A DNA stretch of 64,000 nt from JABURQ01 sp029243145. Its GTDB lineage: Bacteria > Planctomycetota > Planctomycetia > Planctomycetales > Planctomycetaceae. The translations under genes and the position numbers were made by a program. Below are positions 35,269 through 44,085 of the stretch, one piece after another. The notes beneath the pieces were generated by a model that had not been told where the DNA came from, searched no databases, and worked only from the letters and a program-made list of their open reading frames with translations. Every line of letters begins with the position of its first letter. Position 1 is the stretch's first letter. The stretch lies in the NCBI GenBank assembly GCA_965660145.1, contig CBFHYX010000025.1, positions 6,836-70,835 on the forward strand, given 5' to 3'.

Positions 35269-36228
35269 ATGAGTACCACCAGAAAAAAACAGGCTGGATT
35301 TACGTTGATCGAACTGCTCGTAGTGATCGCCATCATCGCCGTTCTTGTTGCCTTACTGTTGCCGGCTGTTCAACAAGCAATAGAAGCGGCACGACGGTCG
35401 AGTTGTAAAAACAATTTGAAGCAACTTGGATTAGCAATGCACAACTATCACGATACCCATCAAATGTTCCCATTTGGTTGGATGTCAGAAGCGACTGGGC
35501 AAACTCATCGTCGGCAGTCTTGGTTCCAGATGGTGTTGCCATTCATCGATCAGGCACCGTTGTACAATCAGTATTCAGCTGATCCTAATCAATATGTATT
35601 TTACATGCCAAAAACGATCCAAGGTGCGGTGATTTCTTCCATGATGTGTCCCTCGGATCCATCGACTCCGGCGTTTGGTGGTGGAGGAACTGATAACGGA
35701 CTTCAAGCCAGTTATGGAGTCTGTGCCGGTTCTCGAGTGAACGCGGACGGATTGCCTGAGAGCGTTGTGACGACTGCTACCGGCGGGCTTTTTTCTACAA
35801 ACTCCGACTCGAAATTTCGTGACATGACCGATGGGTCATCCAATACTCTGATGGCTTCCGAGACGGTGATTCGCGGAACGACGGGAGCAAGTTGGGGAGC
35901 AATGGGCGGACATTGGGGGGGAGCTCCGCACGGTTCCTATGGATTCTCGGCGGCACTTCCACCGAACACTGAAATTCCCGACTATGTCTACAGTTGTAAG
36001 AGTAAAACATTCCCCAACTCGCCCTGTGCCTCAGGCAACGATGGTGACTCAGTCATTGGTTTGAGTCCTGGTGGGCGTCGTTGGAACTCTGCCCGGTCGC
36101 AACACACCGGTGGTGTGCGAGTGCTGATGGGTGACGGAGCTGTTCGTTTTGTTTCCGACAATATCGACCTGACGACTTGGCGAGCACTGGCAACAGTTTC
36201 TGGAGGTGAAGTGATCGGGGAATTCTGA
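35269..36228 (+). CDS. DUF1559 type II pseudopilin-like protein
   Basis: The protein of about 319 residues has a canonical prepilin segment (KQAGFTLIELLVVIAIIAVL, residues about 8-27), with cleavage expected after the Gly. The DUF1559 helix motif LLPAVQQAIEAARRSSCKNN follows, and the C-terminus carries HTGGVRVLMGDGA (H-X9-DG). It is a paralogue of the copy at 19721. ATG 35269 is chosen because AAGG precedes it and because prepilin leaders are short; an upstream start at 35218 would give a long leader. A terminator lies directly downstream, followed by a small lipoprotein gene, the reverse order of the 19.2-20.8 kb pair. Confidence 0.93.
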   Translation: MSTTRKKQAGFTLIELLVVIAIIAVLVALLLPAVQQAIEAARRSSCKNNLKQLGLAMHNYHDTHQMFPFGWMSEATGQTHRRQSWFQMVLPFIDQAPLYNQYSADPNQYVFYMPKTIQGAVISSMMCPSDPSTPAFGGGGTDNGLQASYGVCAGSRVNADGLPESVVTTATGGLFSTNSDSKFRDMTDGSSNTLMASETVIRGTTGASWGAMGGHWGGAPHGSYGFSAALPPNTEIPDYVYSCKSKTFPNSPCASGNDGDSVIGLSPGGRRWNSARSQHTGGVRVLMGDGAVRFVSDNIDLTTWRALATVSGGEVIGEF

Positions 36229-36246
36229 TCTTTAGCATCCATTCGA

Positions 36247-36289
36247 GTCCTGAGAGTTTTCTTGGCAGACATCTCTCGGGGCTTTTTTT
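36247..36289 (+). terminator. Factor-independent terminator between DUF1559 and lipoprotein genes
   Basis: A ten-base-pair stem (36247-36256 with 36273-36282, two G-T pairs) is followed by seven T's at 36283-36289. It sits 19 bases after the DUF1559 stop and 35 bases before the lipoprotein ATG, so it may attenuate rather than fully separate the two genes. Confidence 0.75.
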
Positions 36290-36323
36290 CCATCTCCACA
36301 TTCATTGAAGAACAGGATGAGTC

Positions 36324-36692
36324 ATGCGACTGCTTGAGAAATATCTGATAATTTTACTGACTACGTTTCTGGTAGGGTGCGGTGGATCGGGAGAAGGGGT
36401 TTCTGTTTCTGGAAAGGTGACCTTCAACGACGAGCCAGTCACAAATGGAGAAATTTTCTTTCTCAGTGAGAGCTCTGACATTCAAGGATTTAGCGGAGAG
36501 ATCACAGACGGTTCTTTCTCAGCCAATGTCCCCGAGGGGAACTACAAAGTTCGCATCTCGGCGACTCGCAAAACGGGGGAGATGAAGCCGGGCCCCGGCG
36601 GTCCAGATGATCCTCAAGTTCCCGTGATGGAGTCATATATCCCTCCGAAGTACAACAGCCAGACTGAACTCACTGCGACTGTAGAGTCGTGA
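36324..36692 (+). CDS. Small lipoprotein with carboxypeptidase-regulatory-like fold, C-terminus cut by TGA
   Basis: The 122-residue protein has a lipobox (FLVGC, near residue 19) and a beta-sandwich domain (VSVSGKVTFNDEPVTNGEIF, then NVPEGNYKVRISATRKTG and YIPPKYNSQTELTATVES). It stops at TGA 36690-36692. The same frame then continues ADMEFKLTN to a second TGA at 36720-36722. The paralogue at 19195 ends VKEGENQINLEL, which aligns with VES-(stop)-ADMEFKLTN, so the last strand of the fold appears to be lost through a GGA-to-TGA (Gly) or similar change. It probably still makes a lipoprotein, but the missing strand may destabilise it. It partners the DUF1559 gene upstream. Confidence 0.8.
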   Translation: MRLLEKYLIILLTTFLVGCGGSGEGVSVSGKVTFNDEPVTNGEIFFLSESSDIQGFSGEITDGSFSANVPEGNYKVRISATRKTGEMKPGPGGPDDPQVPVMESYIPPKYNSQTELTATVES

Positions 36693-36722
36693 GCAGATAT
36701 GGAATTCAAACTGACAAATTGA

Positions 36723-37168
36723 GGCACTAACGCTGCTTGTTAAAATCTACTCACAATCACGACTCTTTTGCGCTGCGAGAGAGTCGTGATTTTACATGAG
36801 ACAGCGCCAAAAATTCTTTTCTTCATCTTGCGATGTTCAGGATTTTCTTCGACGAATTGTGATATCTCGTAGATCACAACCAAACTACCTGCGTTAAATG
36901 GTTCCCCAATGTTCGATGACTCCACGGTACGTATTAAGTAATTTCTGCTCGCCTGCCAGGTGCGTCACCGGCAACATCAACAGATTCAAAGTGAGGCAGA
37001 GACGGGACATAGGGCGAGGCTCCGAGAGTGGATCGATGATTTTCTTGCTTTCAGGGTAAGGCAATCGAATCTGAAATCCTAGAGGGAAGCAGACCCTCTC
37101 ACGAGTGCGAAGTTGTCAACATTTTGTTACAATGGACTTTCCGGTTTTTTCAGGAAAGACCACTATTT
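36723..37168. other. Spacer with a terminator and no gene
   Basis: Apart from the hairpin at 36755-36794, no gene or repeat was recognised in these 446 bases. An ORF on the minus strand here has no recognisable features. Confidence 0.5.
36755..36794. terminator. Hairpin terminator after the small lipoprotein gene
   Basis: An 11-base-pair perfect stem pairs AATCACGACTC (36755-36765) with GAGTCGTGATT (36781-36791). The T-run afterwards is short (four T's counting the end of the stem), so efficiency is uncertain. Confidence 0.65.
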
Positions 37169-37546
37169 ATGCCGACAGCCATTAAGATCACAGCAGGCAA
37201 CGAGTCACTCACTGCCGAGCTGAACGATACTCTCACCGCACAAGCGATTGTCGCTGCATTGCCTTTTGATAGCTCTGCCAGTCGCTGGGGCGACGAATAT
37301 TATTTCTCGGTCGATGTCCATTCCAACGGCGACGAAACGCCAAAACGGGATGTTTTTTCGGTCGGAGAACTTGGTTTCTGGGAAGCCGGCAATGCGTTTT
37401 GCATTTTCTTTGGTCCCACACCTGTCTCTCAAGGGACTGAACCCAGAATGGCCAATCCGGGAATTCCTATTGGACGTGTCCGGGATGATATTTTACCGTT
37501 GATGTCGATGGGACCGCGTGTTCCGATGAAGGTCGAACTGGCCTGA
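37169..37546 (+). CDS. Cyclophilin-like fold protein (TM1367-like)
   Basis: The protein of about 125 residues matches the small cyclophilin-like family: IKITAGNESLTAELNDTLTAQAIVAALP at the N-terminus (first half), SRWGDEYYFSVDV near 50, VGELGFWEAGNAFCIFFGPTP near 75 and IPIGRV near 107. The fold resembles cyclophilin, but the family lacks demonstrated prolyl isomerase activity and its role is unknown. There is no signal peptide, so it is cytoplasmic. ATG 37169 follows AGGAAAG at a workable distance; an upstream start (37124) adds residues without match. A sulfatase gene starts 25 bases downstream, so the two may be co-transcribed, although no functional reason is obvious. Confidence 0.78.
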   Translation: MPTAIKITAGNESLTAELNDTLTAQAIVAALPFDSSASRWGDEYYFSVDVHSNGDETPKRDVFSVGELGFWEAGNAFCIFFGPTPVSQGTEPRMANPGIPIGRVRDDILPLMSMGPRVPMKVELA

Positions 37547-37571
37547 CTCATTCATCGAAAGCGAGCCCTTC

Positions 37572-38894
37572 ATGCCTCGAACGCTGATCACCAAAATTGT
37601 TCTGTTCTTTTCTGTCCTGATTCTGACCAGCGCAAGTTTCGCAGGCAAGAAACCTAATATTTTACTGATCCTGGCCGACGATGTCGGTCAGGAAGTGCTC
37701 GGTTGTTACGGCGGTGAGTCGTATCCGACTCCTCGTCTCGACAAATTGGCTGCCGAGGGAATGCTCTTTCAGCATGGCTATGCGATGCCGGCCTGTCATC
37801 CCACGCGCATCGCGCTCATGACGGGGCAATACCCATTTCGTCTCGTTCATCCGAAATGGGGTAGCTTTCCCAAAGATCAGGAAAACGAAACGATCGGACA
37901 GATTGCCAAAAAGGCTGGCTACAAAACGGCAATCTCTGGGAAGTGGCAATTGGCGCTACAAGGCAAAGATCGACAAAGTCCCTCACGCTGTGGCTTCGAT
38001 CAGTCGGCTCTGTTTGGTTGGCACGAAGGTCCACGTTACTACGATCCTTATATTTGGAAGAACGGCCAATTGTGGGACGGCATCGAAAAAGAGTACGGCC
38101 CCGATCTTTACACGCAGTTTCTCATCGACTTCATGACCGAAAACCGTGATCAACCCTTCTTTGCGTATTACTCCATGGCACTTTGCCACGATGTCACCGA
38201 TGATCTGAAAGAACCCGTTCCCTATGCCCCCGGTAAAGATCGATTCGATAGTTACTCAGAGATGGCAATCGAAATGGATCGTCAGGTCGGACGATTGCTG
38301 GATGCTCTCGATCAACTGAAGCTTCGTGAAGGGACACTGGTGATCTTTACTGGTGACAACGGCACGCCGATGAAAGAACTCACTCATCACGAAAATGGCA
38401 AGTACATTCGCAAGCCGCTCTTTTCCAAGATCAACGGCGAGATGTTGCAAGGTGGTAAGACATCTCTCTACGACACGGGAACGCGCATGCCGCTTTTAGT
38501 TCGTTGGCCGACGGTGATCAAGCCGGGGAAGACCACTCATGCGTTGGTAGATATGGTCGATTATCTGCCGACAATCGCCGATGCGATGGGGCAGGCAGTT
38601 CCTTCCTCTTGGCACGTGGAAGGAAGCAGTTTCATTCCCGTGCTCAAAGGAGAAGTCGATACTGCCCGAGATTGGGTCTTCGCTCAAGGCCGTACATTTG
38701 ATGCCAGCTCGACCAAAAAGAACACGGCTTGGGTGCGGACGACGCGCTGGAAACTCTATTACGATGGCCGGTTGTTCGACATGCAAAACGATGTCCGCGA
38801 GAAGGCCGCTATCATGCCGGGGCAGGGAGGCGACGAAGCCAACGCCGCCCGTCAGCAATTGCAGGAAGTGTTCGAGAATGAGATCGTGCGTTAA
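37572..38894 (+). CDS. Sulfatase (arylsulfatase A-like)
   Basis: The 440-residue protein has a signal peptide (about 1-25) and a sulfatase domain. NILLILADDVGQEVLGCYGG starts near residue 29, and the signature CHPTR has Cys75 as the formylglycine precursor. SGKWQLAL appears near 116, and VIFTGDNGTPMKEL near 255. The metal-binding residues DD and DN are intact. It belongs to the compact sulfatases common in planctomycetes and acts in the periplasm or outside on sulfated glycans of unknown structure. It lies just downstream of the cyclophilin-like gene and 242 bases ahead of the DUF1549/1553 gene. Confidence 0.93.
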   Translation: MPRTLITKIVLFFSVLILTSASFAGKKPNILLILADDVGQEVLGCYGGESYPTPRLDKLAAEGMLFQHGYAMPACHPTRIALMTGQYPFRLVHPKWGSFPKDQENETIGQIAKKAGYKTAISGKWQLALQGKDRQSPSRCGFDQSALFGWHEGPRYYDPYIWKNGQLWDGIEKEYGPDLYTQFLIDFMTENRDQPFFAYYSMALCHDVTDDLKEPVPYAPGKDRFDSYSEMAIEMDRQVGRLLDALDQLKLREGTLVIFTGDNGTPMKELTHHENGKYIRKPLFSKINGEMLQGGKTSLYDTGTRMPLLVRWPTVIKPGKTTHALVDMVDYLPTIADAMGQAVPSSWHVEGSSFIPVLKGEVDTARDWVFAQGRTFDASSTKKNTAWVRTTRWKLYYDGRLFDMQNDVREKAAIMPGQGGDEANAARQQLQEVFENEIVR

Positions 38895-39136
38895 TCGCGG
38901 ACATCCTTCCAATGAGTTCAAGTTGACGCAGATTCGCGAGTTCGGATTCCTCTCTATAGTCGAACCTTGATTCGTGAAAATCCATTTTGTCGGTTTTATC
39001 CGTGTTTCAGCTTGGGCGCCCGATGCAATCCTCCTGAAATCGACTGATTCCCCAACATAATTCGTGCAATTCTGTCCGATATATCTATAATAGTTGATGA
39101 ATTGCCTCGCCTTTCCTTCCTGATGGAAAGCACTCT

Positions 39137-41800
39137 ATGTCCCACCGATTAATGAACTTCCTGTTTCTTTTCTGCATCTTTGCGTTTCCGTTCGCAATGC
39201 AGGCGGAAGACGCACCCACAGAAAAAATTCTACTTGAAAAAATTCAGCCTGATGCCGAGGTCTCGTTTGAACGCGATATTCGCCCCATGTTCAAAGCGGC
39301 GTGTGCGCAGTGTCACGGTGAGGAAGAAGAACTCAGCGGCGGTCTCGATGTTCGTCTACGTCGATTGCTGATCGTCGGAGGGGATTCTGGGGCTGCGATT
39401 GTGCCGGGCAATTTGGCAGAAAGTTATCTTCTCGACCGCGTGAAGAATGCCGAGATGCCCCCCGAGGGTTCCGGTCATCCGCTCACCGACAAACAAATCA
39501 CTCTCCTGGAAAAATGGATCAAAGCCGGGGCACCGACGTTACGTTCAGAACCCACCGAAGTGGCTCGCGGCATGCTGATCACCGAGGAAGACCGCAGTTG
39601 GTGGTCGTTCCAGCCAGTTATCCGTCCTGATGCTCCCCAAGTCAAACATGCCGACCGTGTCCGTTCGCCGCTGGACAACTTCATTTTGAGTCCACTTGAA
39701 TCGAAGGGCTTCTCATTCTCTGCCGATGCTGACCGAAAGACGTTGATCCGTCGTGCTTATATTGATCTGTTAGGAATTCTGCCAACTCCCGAGCAGGTTC
39801 ATGATTTTGGAAACGATGCCGAACCACAGGCATGGGAACGACTGGTTGACAGACTGCTTGCCGATAGTCGATTCGGTGAGCGTTGGGGGCGTCACTGGCT
39901 GGATGTTGCCGGCTATGCTGATTCCGAAGGCGTTAGTAATACCGACCCCGAGCGGAAGTGGTCGTGGAAGTATCGCGACTATGTGATCAAAGCCTTCAAC
40001 GACAACAAACCGTACGATCAGTTTTTGACCGAGCAACTTGCCGGTGATGAACTCGTCGAACAGCCTCACAAAGAATTGACGGAAGAGGAAATCGCCAATC
40101 TAACAGCCACCGGGTTTTTACGAATGGCTCCCGATGGCACGATCGCAGGTGGTATTGATCAAAACCTGGCTCGCAATCAGGTGATTGCCGACACGATGCA
40201 GATCGTCGGTTCGTCCATTCTCGGATTGACGGTCAATTGTGCTCAATGTCACGAACATCGCTACGATCCGATTCCTCAAGCCGATTATTACCGCTTGCGA
40301 GCCGTCTTCGAACCCGCCTTCAACTGGAAAGAATGGAAGAAACCGGCTCAACGTCAAATTTCTCTCTACACCGAGGCTGACAGTGCCGAGGCTGCTGAGT
40401 TAGAGAAAGAGGCGAAGGTGATTGATGCCGAGCGGATTAAAATTCAGAACGAGCACATTGAGCGAGTCTTTCAACAGGAACTCGCCAAGCTGCCTGAAGA
40501 CGAACAACCGCTGGCCAAAACGGCTCGCGAGACGACTGCGAAAGAACGCACTGCCGAACAGGAAAAAATTCTCAAAAAGTATCCGAGCCTGAATGTTTCA
40601 GCAGGTTCTCTGTATCTGTATGACAAAAAAGCGGCCGACGAATTGAAGAAGATGGCTGCCGATGCGAGTGCGATTCGTGCGAAGAAGCCGCAACAGGAAT
40701 TTCTTCGAGCATTGACTGAAACACCGGGCAAGGTTCCCGCGTCGTTTGTTTTTTACCGGGGCGATCACGAGCAACCGAAAGAAGAAGTCCAACCGAGTGG
40801 CTTGACGGTTTTGCAGGAAGCGACACTCACTGATCCCGTCGACAAACAGCCGATTCCCCAGAATAATCCCGAATTACCGACGACTGGTCGCCGTCTGGCT
40901 TATGCAAAATATATCACCAACGGCAAACATCCTCTTACTTCGCGAGTGATGGTCAATCGAATCTGGTTGCACCTCACTGGACGCGGTATTGTCGATACAC
41001 CGGGAGACTTCGGGAAACTCGGTGCAGCTCCCACGCATCCCGAGTTGTTGGATTGGCTGGCTGATGAATTCGTGACGACTGGCTGGAACATGAAAGCGAT
41101 GATCAAGCAAATCATGCTTTCTACCACCTACCGTCAAGCGTTATTGACAGATAAGGAACTGATTGCCGTCGATCCCGATAATATATTGTTTGGTGGTGCT
41201 CGGATGAAACGACTGGAAGCCGAAGTCTTACGGGATACGGTGCTCGCGATTAGTGGCAAAATAAATCAAAAGCCGTCCGGGCCACCGATCCCCGTGATGG
41301 CCGATATTGTCGGTCAATGGGTCATTGGTAAAGAGAATCTGAACGCCGGTCGTCCGGGAGCAAAAATTGATCTCAAGGGAGAAGAGTTTCGTCGCAGTGT
41401 TTATGTTCAAGTGAGACGCAGTCGACCGTTGGCCGTTCTGGAGACATTTGATAGTCCTCGTATGGAACCAAACTGTGCAGAGCGAACTGTCTCCACGGTC
41501 GCTCCTCAATCCTTAATGCTAATGAACGGCATGTTCGTTCTTGAGCAATCAGATCATCTGGCCAGTCGATTGAGATCGGAAGCCGGCGATGATCAAAAAA
41601 CGCTGATTCATCGAGCGTGGAAACTCATCTATAGTCGCACGCCGTCTGATTCGGAGGTTGCCGATGCCGAACAGTTTCTGACCGAACAACTCGATCTATT
41701 GAAAAATCGCGCTGGGAAAAAAGACGACCCTCAATTGCAGGCCATTGCCAGCTTGTGCCAGATATTACTCAGCTCGAATGAGTTTTTGTATGTCGATTAA
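39137..41800 (+). CDS. DUF1549/DUF1553 planctomycete cytochrome C (PSCyt) protein
   Basis: The 887-residue protein has a signal peptide (about 1-23). An N-terminal PSCyt1 cytochrome module carries CAQCH (about 56-60). DUF1549 occupies about 170-380 (PLDNFILSPLESKGF, RRAYIDLLGILPTPEQV, then CAQCHEHRYDPI near 366). A charged coiled-coil insertion lies at about 410-510, and DUF1553 at about 580-880 (VMVNRIWLHLTGRGIVDTPG, RSVYVQVRRSRP, TVAPQSLMLMNG). The family is a planctomycete hallmark with one or two c-type haems; the reaction is not known. The DUF1501 gene follows after 46 bases. This pairing is the usual arrangement, and the two proteins presumably function together in the periplasm. Confidence 0.93.
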   Translation: MSHRLMNFLFLFCIFAFPFAMQAEDAPTEKILLEKIQPDAEVSFERDIRPMFKAACAQCHGEEEELSGGLDVRLRRLLIVGGDSGAAIVPGNLAESYLLDRVKNAEMPPEGSGHPLTDKQITLLEKWIKAGAPTLRSEPTEVARGMLITEEDRSWWSFQPVIRPDAPQVKHADRVRSPLDNFILSPLESKGFSFSADADRKTLIRRAYIDLLGILPTPEQVHDFGNDAEPQAWERLVDRLLADSRFGERWGRHWLDVAGYADSEGVSNTDPERKWSWKYRDYVIKAFNDNKPYDQFLTEQLAGDELVEQPHKELTEEEIANLTATGFLRMAPDGTIAGGIDQNLARNQVIADTMQIVGSSILGLTVNCAQCHEHRYDPIPQADYYRLRAVFEPAFNWKEWKKPAQRQISLYTEADSAEAAELEKEAKVIDAERIKIQNEHIERVFQQELAKLPEDEQPLAKTARETTAKERTAEQEKILKKYPSLNVSAGSLYLYDKKAADELKKMAADASAIRAKKPQQEFLRALTETPGKVPASFVFYRGDHEQPKEEVQPSGLTVLQEATLTDPVDKQPIPQNNPELPTTGRRLAYAKYITNGKHPLTSRVMVNRIWLHLTGRGIVDTPGDFGKLGAAPTHPELLDWLADEFVTTGWNMKAMIKQIMLSTTYRQALLTDKELIAVDPDNILFGGARMKRLEAEVLRDTVLAISGKINQKPSGPPIPVMADIVGQWVIGKENLNAGRPGAKIDLKGEEFRRSVYVQVRRSRPLAVLETFDSPRMEPNCAERTVSTVAPQSLMLMNGMFVLEQSDHLASRLRSEAGDDQKTLIHRAWKLIYSRTPSDSEVADAEQFLTEQLDLLKNRAGKKDDPQLQAIASLCQILLSSNEFLYVD

Positions 41801-41846
41801 GAGTCAGTGGTCAAGCAATTAGAAACTAGAAATTCGTATTTACGAT

Positions 41847-43295
41847 ATGAACAATTCATCCATTGGATCACGCCGTCACTTTATTGCCTCCTCCTCGTTT
41901 TCATTGGGTGGATTGGCACTGACGCAGATGCTTCGCGACGATGCTGTCTCGGCGGATGATTTTTCCAAACCGCCGCTAGAACCGTTAGTCTTTGATACGT
42001 TTCCGAAAGAGACGCATCTTGAACCTCGTGCGAAAGCGATGATTTCGTTATGGATGCAAGGTGGTCCCAGTCATCACGATTTGTTTGATCCCAAACCCGA
42101 GATGATGAAGTACGATGGCAAGCCGTTTCCGGGAGAAATCAAATACGATAATGCTGCCCAAGCGAGTTCCAAGGTTTTCGCGTCACCGTGGAAATTCTCT
42201 CAACAGGGAGAATGTGGCATGGAACTCTCGGAATTGATACCGCACATTGGAGAGATTGCCGATGACATCACATTAGTCCGAGGCACTCAGACCGGTGTCA
42301 ACAATCATGGACAATCCATCAATGCTTTAAACACGGGCAAATCACAAGCAGGCCGACCGACACTTGGTAGTTGGCTGACTTATGGACTCGGTGCCGAGGC
42401 TCGAGATCTACCCGCTTACATGGCACTTATCGACCCAGGCCAATTACCGGTTCTCGGTGTGGAAAATTGGTCAAATGGTTGGCTACCGTCGTTATATCAA
42501 GGCACTGTTGTGCGTCCACAAGAACCGCGGATTATGAACCTCGATGCCCCCAAACATCTGCAAGGAGAACCGCAGGACAAAGCTCTTTCGTTATTACAAC
42601 GCTTGAACGAACGGCACTTAGTCTCTCGTCCCGGTCAACACGATTTACAGGCTCGCATTTCGACGTATGAACTTGCCGCCAAGATGCAGCTCTCCGCAAC
42701 AGAAGCTCTCGATATTTCCAAAGAGAGTAAAGCGACGCATCAAATGTACGGCATTGATGATCCTGCGACCAAAGATTACGGCGAACGTTGTTTGATCGCT
42801 CGGAGGTTAGTTGAACGCGGCGTCCGCTATGTCCAGGTCTTCACACAGAACCAGTATTGGGATCATCACGGATCGATCATCAAGAGTCTTCCAAACTCTT
42901 GTCAAAAAGTGGATAAGCCGTCGGCTGCACTCGTAAAAGATTTGAAACAACGCGGGTTACTCGACGAAACAGTTGTTCATTGGGGTGGAGAAATGGGACG
43001 CTTACCGGTGATTCAGAATGACGCTGGACGCGCGAAGATCGGACGCGATCACAATACCCACGGCTTCAGCATGTGGCTGGCCGGTGGTGGATTCAAAGGC
43101 GGTTATGTCCACGGAGAGACCGACGACTTTGGTCACAAAGCCATCTCGGGGACAGTGACGCATAACGACTATCACGCCACTCTTCTGCATCTGTTCGGCA
43201 TGCGACACGAAGAGCTGACATTCAAGCGCAATAACCAAGACCGTTCACTCCTCGACGGGCAACCCTGTCGCGTCGTCGAGGAGTTATTGGCCTGA
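41847..43295 (+). CDS. DUF1501 family exported protein
   Basis: The 482-residue protein belongs to DUF1501. A Tat-like leader (SRRHFIASSSFSLGGLALTQ) is followed by SLWMQGGPSHHDLFDPKPEM near 68, QTGVNNHGQSINALNTGKSQ near 150, FTQNQYWDHHGS near 330 and WGGEMGRLPV near 377. The fold is related to sulfatases and phosphatases, but the sulfatase signature is absent. It forms a two-gene unit with the DUF1549/1553 cytochrome upstream. After it comes a repeat-rich spacer without a clear terminator. Confidence 0.92.
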   Translation: MNNSSIGSRRHFIASSSFSLGGLALTQMLRDDAVSADDFSKPPLEPLVFDTFPKETHLEPRAKAMISLWMQGGPSHHDLFDPKPEMMKYDGKPFPGEIKYDNAAQASSKVFASPWKFSQQGECGMELSELIPHIGEIADDITLVRGTQTGVNNHGQSINALNTGKSQAGRPTLGSWLTYGLGAEARDLPAYMALIDPGQLPVLGVENWSNGWLPSLYQGTVVRPQEPRIMNLDAPKHLQGEPQDKALSLLQRLNERHLVSRPGQHDLQARISTYELAAKMQLSATEALDISKESKATHQMYGIDDPATKDYGERCLIARRLVERGVRYVQVFTQNQYWDHHGSIIKSLPNSCQKVDKPSAALVKDLKQRGLLDETVVHWGGEMGRLPVIQNDAGRAKIGRDHNTHGFSMWLAGGGFKGGYVHGETDDFGHKAISGTVTHNDYHATLLHLFGMRHEELTFKRNNQDRSLLDGQPCRVVEELLA

Positions 43296-43468
43296 AGGTG
43301 CTGATTTCTCGATTAGAAATCAATTTCGAGAAGGATAAACTCCTTGAAGGGCAATTATGTAGTTAATGCCGAGGATCGGAGTGCTCACAGTTGTCTCAGG
43401 AGCATCGGGACTTGCTAATTTGAAACGGTAGGCTGGTCCTTTTTGCCCAAGATCGATTCGCCGTCAGG

Positions 43469-43533
43469 CGAACCACGAACGCTAACTCTGGTAGATCGCG
43501 TTTGGCAAGATGAGTTTGAACGATCAACTTTTT
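43469..43533 (-). repeat. Dispersed repeat D, copy 2
   Basis: The reverse complement matches 28476-28539 at roughly nine in ten positions. Confidence 0.85.
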
Positions 43534-43570
43534 GACGCCAAGCCGCCGAGAGGCGAAGAAACGCAAAGCG

Positions 43571-43610
43571 ATCCATAGCCCTCGGGCGAGCAAGCACGTG
43601 GGATGGGACA
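43571..43610 (-). repeat. Dispersed repeat C, copy 2
   Basis: The reverse complement carries CCCATCCC, GTGCTTGC and GGGCTATGG in the same order as 28030-28070. Confidence 0.55.
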
Positions 43611-43812
43611 GTTCAACTGCCGGTCAATTTAGAATGACGCTTGGTTGAGCCTCGGGCGATCAATGAAGTCTGATCATCCATAGCCTCAGAAAATTCAGCG
43701 GGAACCTCTCTCATCTGGGGCCATGTTCGTATTCAAGTAAATCGCAGACAATACAGAAAACAACTCTTTCTGGCGCGCAACCCTGATCACGCCCCAGCCA
43801 CCCGACAGGTTT

Positions 43813-43837
43813 CTCACGCAGCGGCGCAGAGGAAAAA
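43813..43837 (-). repeat. Dispersed repeat B, copy 3
   Basis: The reverse complement reads CCTCTGCGCCGCTGCGTGAG at its core, nearly identical to 27752-27775. Confidence 0.7.
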
Positions 43838-43844
43838 AGTGTAG

Positions 43845-43880
43845 GTCGGGTTAGCCGAGCGAAGCGAGCCGTAACCCGAC
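43845..43880. repeat. Palindromic intergenic element (GTCGGGTTA...TAACCCGAC)
   Basis: A nine-base perfect inverted repeat (43845-43853 with 43872-43880) encloses GCCGAGCGAAGCGAGCCG. Elements with GTCGGGTTAG...GTAACCCGAC arms occur between genes in many bacterial phyla; their function is unknown. Confidence 0.75.
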
Positions 43881-43975
43881 AATCTGGGTACCACCGATCG
43901 CTCGCCTATCCATGTGTTACAGGCACAAGAGGCCATTACTTTGTCGCTCAGACTGTGCCTGACGTAAGAAAGAAG

Positions 43976-44004
43976 TCACCACGAATGACTCGAATCAAAC
44001 GAAT
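43976..44004 (-). repeat. Dispersed repeat A, copy 3
   Basis: The reverse complement matches 27948-27976 with three differences in 29 bases. Confidence 0.75.
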
Positions 44005-44085
44005 GGGGGTTTCTCATACAATGTGGCAAAAACAGGATGGCATAATCCGAGCGCCCACCGCGATCCTCATTCTCCCGACGCTTTC

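Larger units (their letters stand above)
43296..44085. other. Second gene-poor region built of dispersed repeats
   Basis: No conserved gene is visible in these 790 bases. It contains copies of repeats A to D in the opposite orientation to those at 27.5-28.6 kb, plus a GTCGGGTTA/TAACCCGAC palindromic element. A small hairpin (TTCGCC 43457-43462 with GGCGAA 43467-43472) lies beside repeat D. Confidence 0.7.

Noticed and set aside
43396..43597. Overlapping small ORFs on the minus strand.
   Set aside because: They translate repeat D and flanking repeat sequence, not a conserved protein.
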